Shown piece by piece: positions 63,683 through 64,000 of a stretch of DNA of 64,000 bases; the first letter of the stretch is position 1; each line of letters opens with the position of its first letter. The DNA lies in contig NZ_AP024452.1 of assembly GCF_016865485.1 (NCBI RefSeq), forward strand, positions 3,308,501-3,372,500, in the 5' to 3' direction. The notes below the pieces were generated by a model that was not told where the DNA came from, searched no databases, and saw only the letters and a list, made by a program, of their open reading frames with translations. Position numbers and translations under genes: made by a program. This DNA comes from Luteitalea sp. TBR-22 (GTDB lineage Bacteria > Acidobacteriota > Vicinamibacteria > Vicinamibacterales > Vicinamibacteraceae).

Positions 63683-64000
63683 ATGCAGACAGCACAGGCC
63701 ACCACCGCCAGCGTCGCCGGCAAGACCTTCGACGTCGTCATCGTCGGCTCCGGGGCGTCGGGCGGGTGGGCCGCCAAGCGTCTCAGCGAGGCGGGCCTGC
63801 AGGTGTGCCTGCTCGAGGCCGGACGCGCCCTCACCGATGCCGACTACAAGGAACACGTCCCGGCCTACGCCCTCGAGTACCGCAACCGCGCCGACCAGGT
63901 GATGCGCCGCACGCGGCCGAAGCAGAAGGACTGCTACGCCTGCCGCGAGTGGAACTACGACTGGTTCGCCAACGACATCGACGAGCCGTACACCACGCCG
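63683..64000 (+). CDS. second GMC-family oxidoreductase (3' end outside window)
   Basis: The visible 106 residues include FDVVIVGSGASGGWAAKRL and KDCYACREWNYDWFANDIDEPYTTP. They are closely similar to the start of the gene at 61837, so this is a tandem paralogue. The palindromic element sits in the spacer. The gene is cut by the window edge. Confidence 0.88.
   Translation, partial: MQTAQATTASVAGKTFDVVIVGSGASGGWAAKRLSEAGLQVCLLEAGRALTDADYKEHVPAYALEYRNRADQVMRRTRPKQKDCYACREWNYDWFANDIDEPYTTP

Overview
The window is GC-rich bacterial chromosome, densely coded, with many start/stop overlaps of the ATGA, GTGA and TGATG type. Gene content (FliA plus sigma-54 control of flagella, HspR/CbpA/ClpB, sortilin-like beta-propeller protein, GMC oxidoreductases beside a gluconate dehydrogenase subunit 3-like protein, bacilliredoxin, M20 peptidase) fits Acidobacteriota, probably the Vicinamibacteria/Luteitalea group. 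That placement is an inference from gene content, not from a marker phylogeny.

Region 1 (1-18410, minus strand) is one long flagellar locus read right to left: flgB flgC fliE fliF fliG fliH fliI fliJ flgD flgE fliK, then fliL fliN fliO fliP fliQ fliR flhB flhA flhF fliA fliM (fliM runs off the left edge). It encodes the rod, MS ring, C-ring, export gate, ATPase complex, hook, hook cap and ruler, the FlhF GTPase and the late sigma factor FliA. Two sigma-54 (-24/-12) promoter matches lie just upstream of flgB and of fliL. The plus strand of the same locus carries three sigma-28-type promoter matches that point against the operon.

Region 2 (18500-25900) is the control block: a receiver with a coiled-coil tail, an NtrC-type sigma-54 activator, an NtrB-like kinase, then cheY-cheX-HDOD behind a sigma-28-type promoter, and a GAF hybrid kinase with a TPR membrane protein.

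Region 3 (25900-44500) is mixed housekeeping and accessory DNA: tRNA-Arg(CCT), apt, acylphosphatase, a 1072-residue beta-propeller protein, a secreted phospholipase A2-like protein behind a sigma-54 promoter match, a baeRF/Vms1-like protein, DUF72, a PAS hybrid kinase, acetamidase/formamidase, M20 peptidase, tRNA-Pro(CGG), a small YjfB-like motility protein behind a sigma-28-type promoter, surE, hemH, bacilliredoxin, an ATP-grasp protein and TerC.

Region 4 (44600-64000) holds an hspR-cbpA-clpB stress operon with a HAIR-like operator, rho, a GT39 glycosyltransferase, a minus-strand run of overlapping genes (exported protein-recG-rsmD-coaD-aminotransferase-glcD), lexA with a DUF3467 gene and a Y-family polymerase-like protein that appears to lack a catalytic residue, and a divergent pair of gluconate dehydrogenase subunit 3-like and GMC oxidoreductase genes, with a second GMC gene cut by the right edge.

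The main observation is that five TAAA/TCAA-N15-GCCGATT elements exist in the window, all on the plus strand. Two sit before motility genes (cheY and the YjfB-like gene). Three are antisense within the flagellar locus, and two of those three are followed by strong hairpins.
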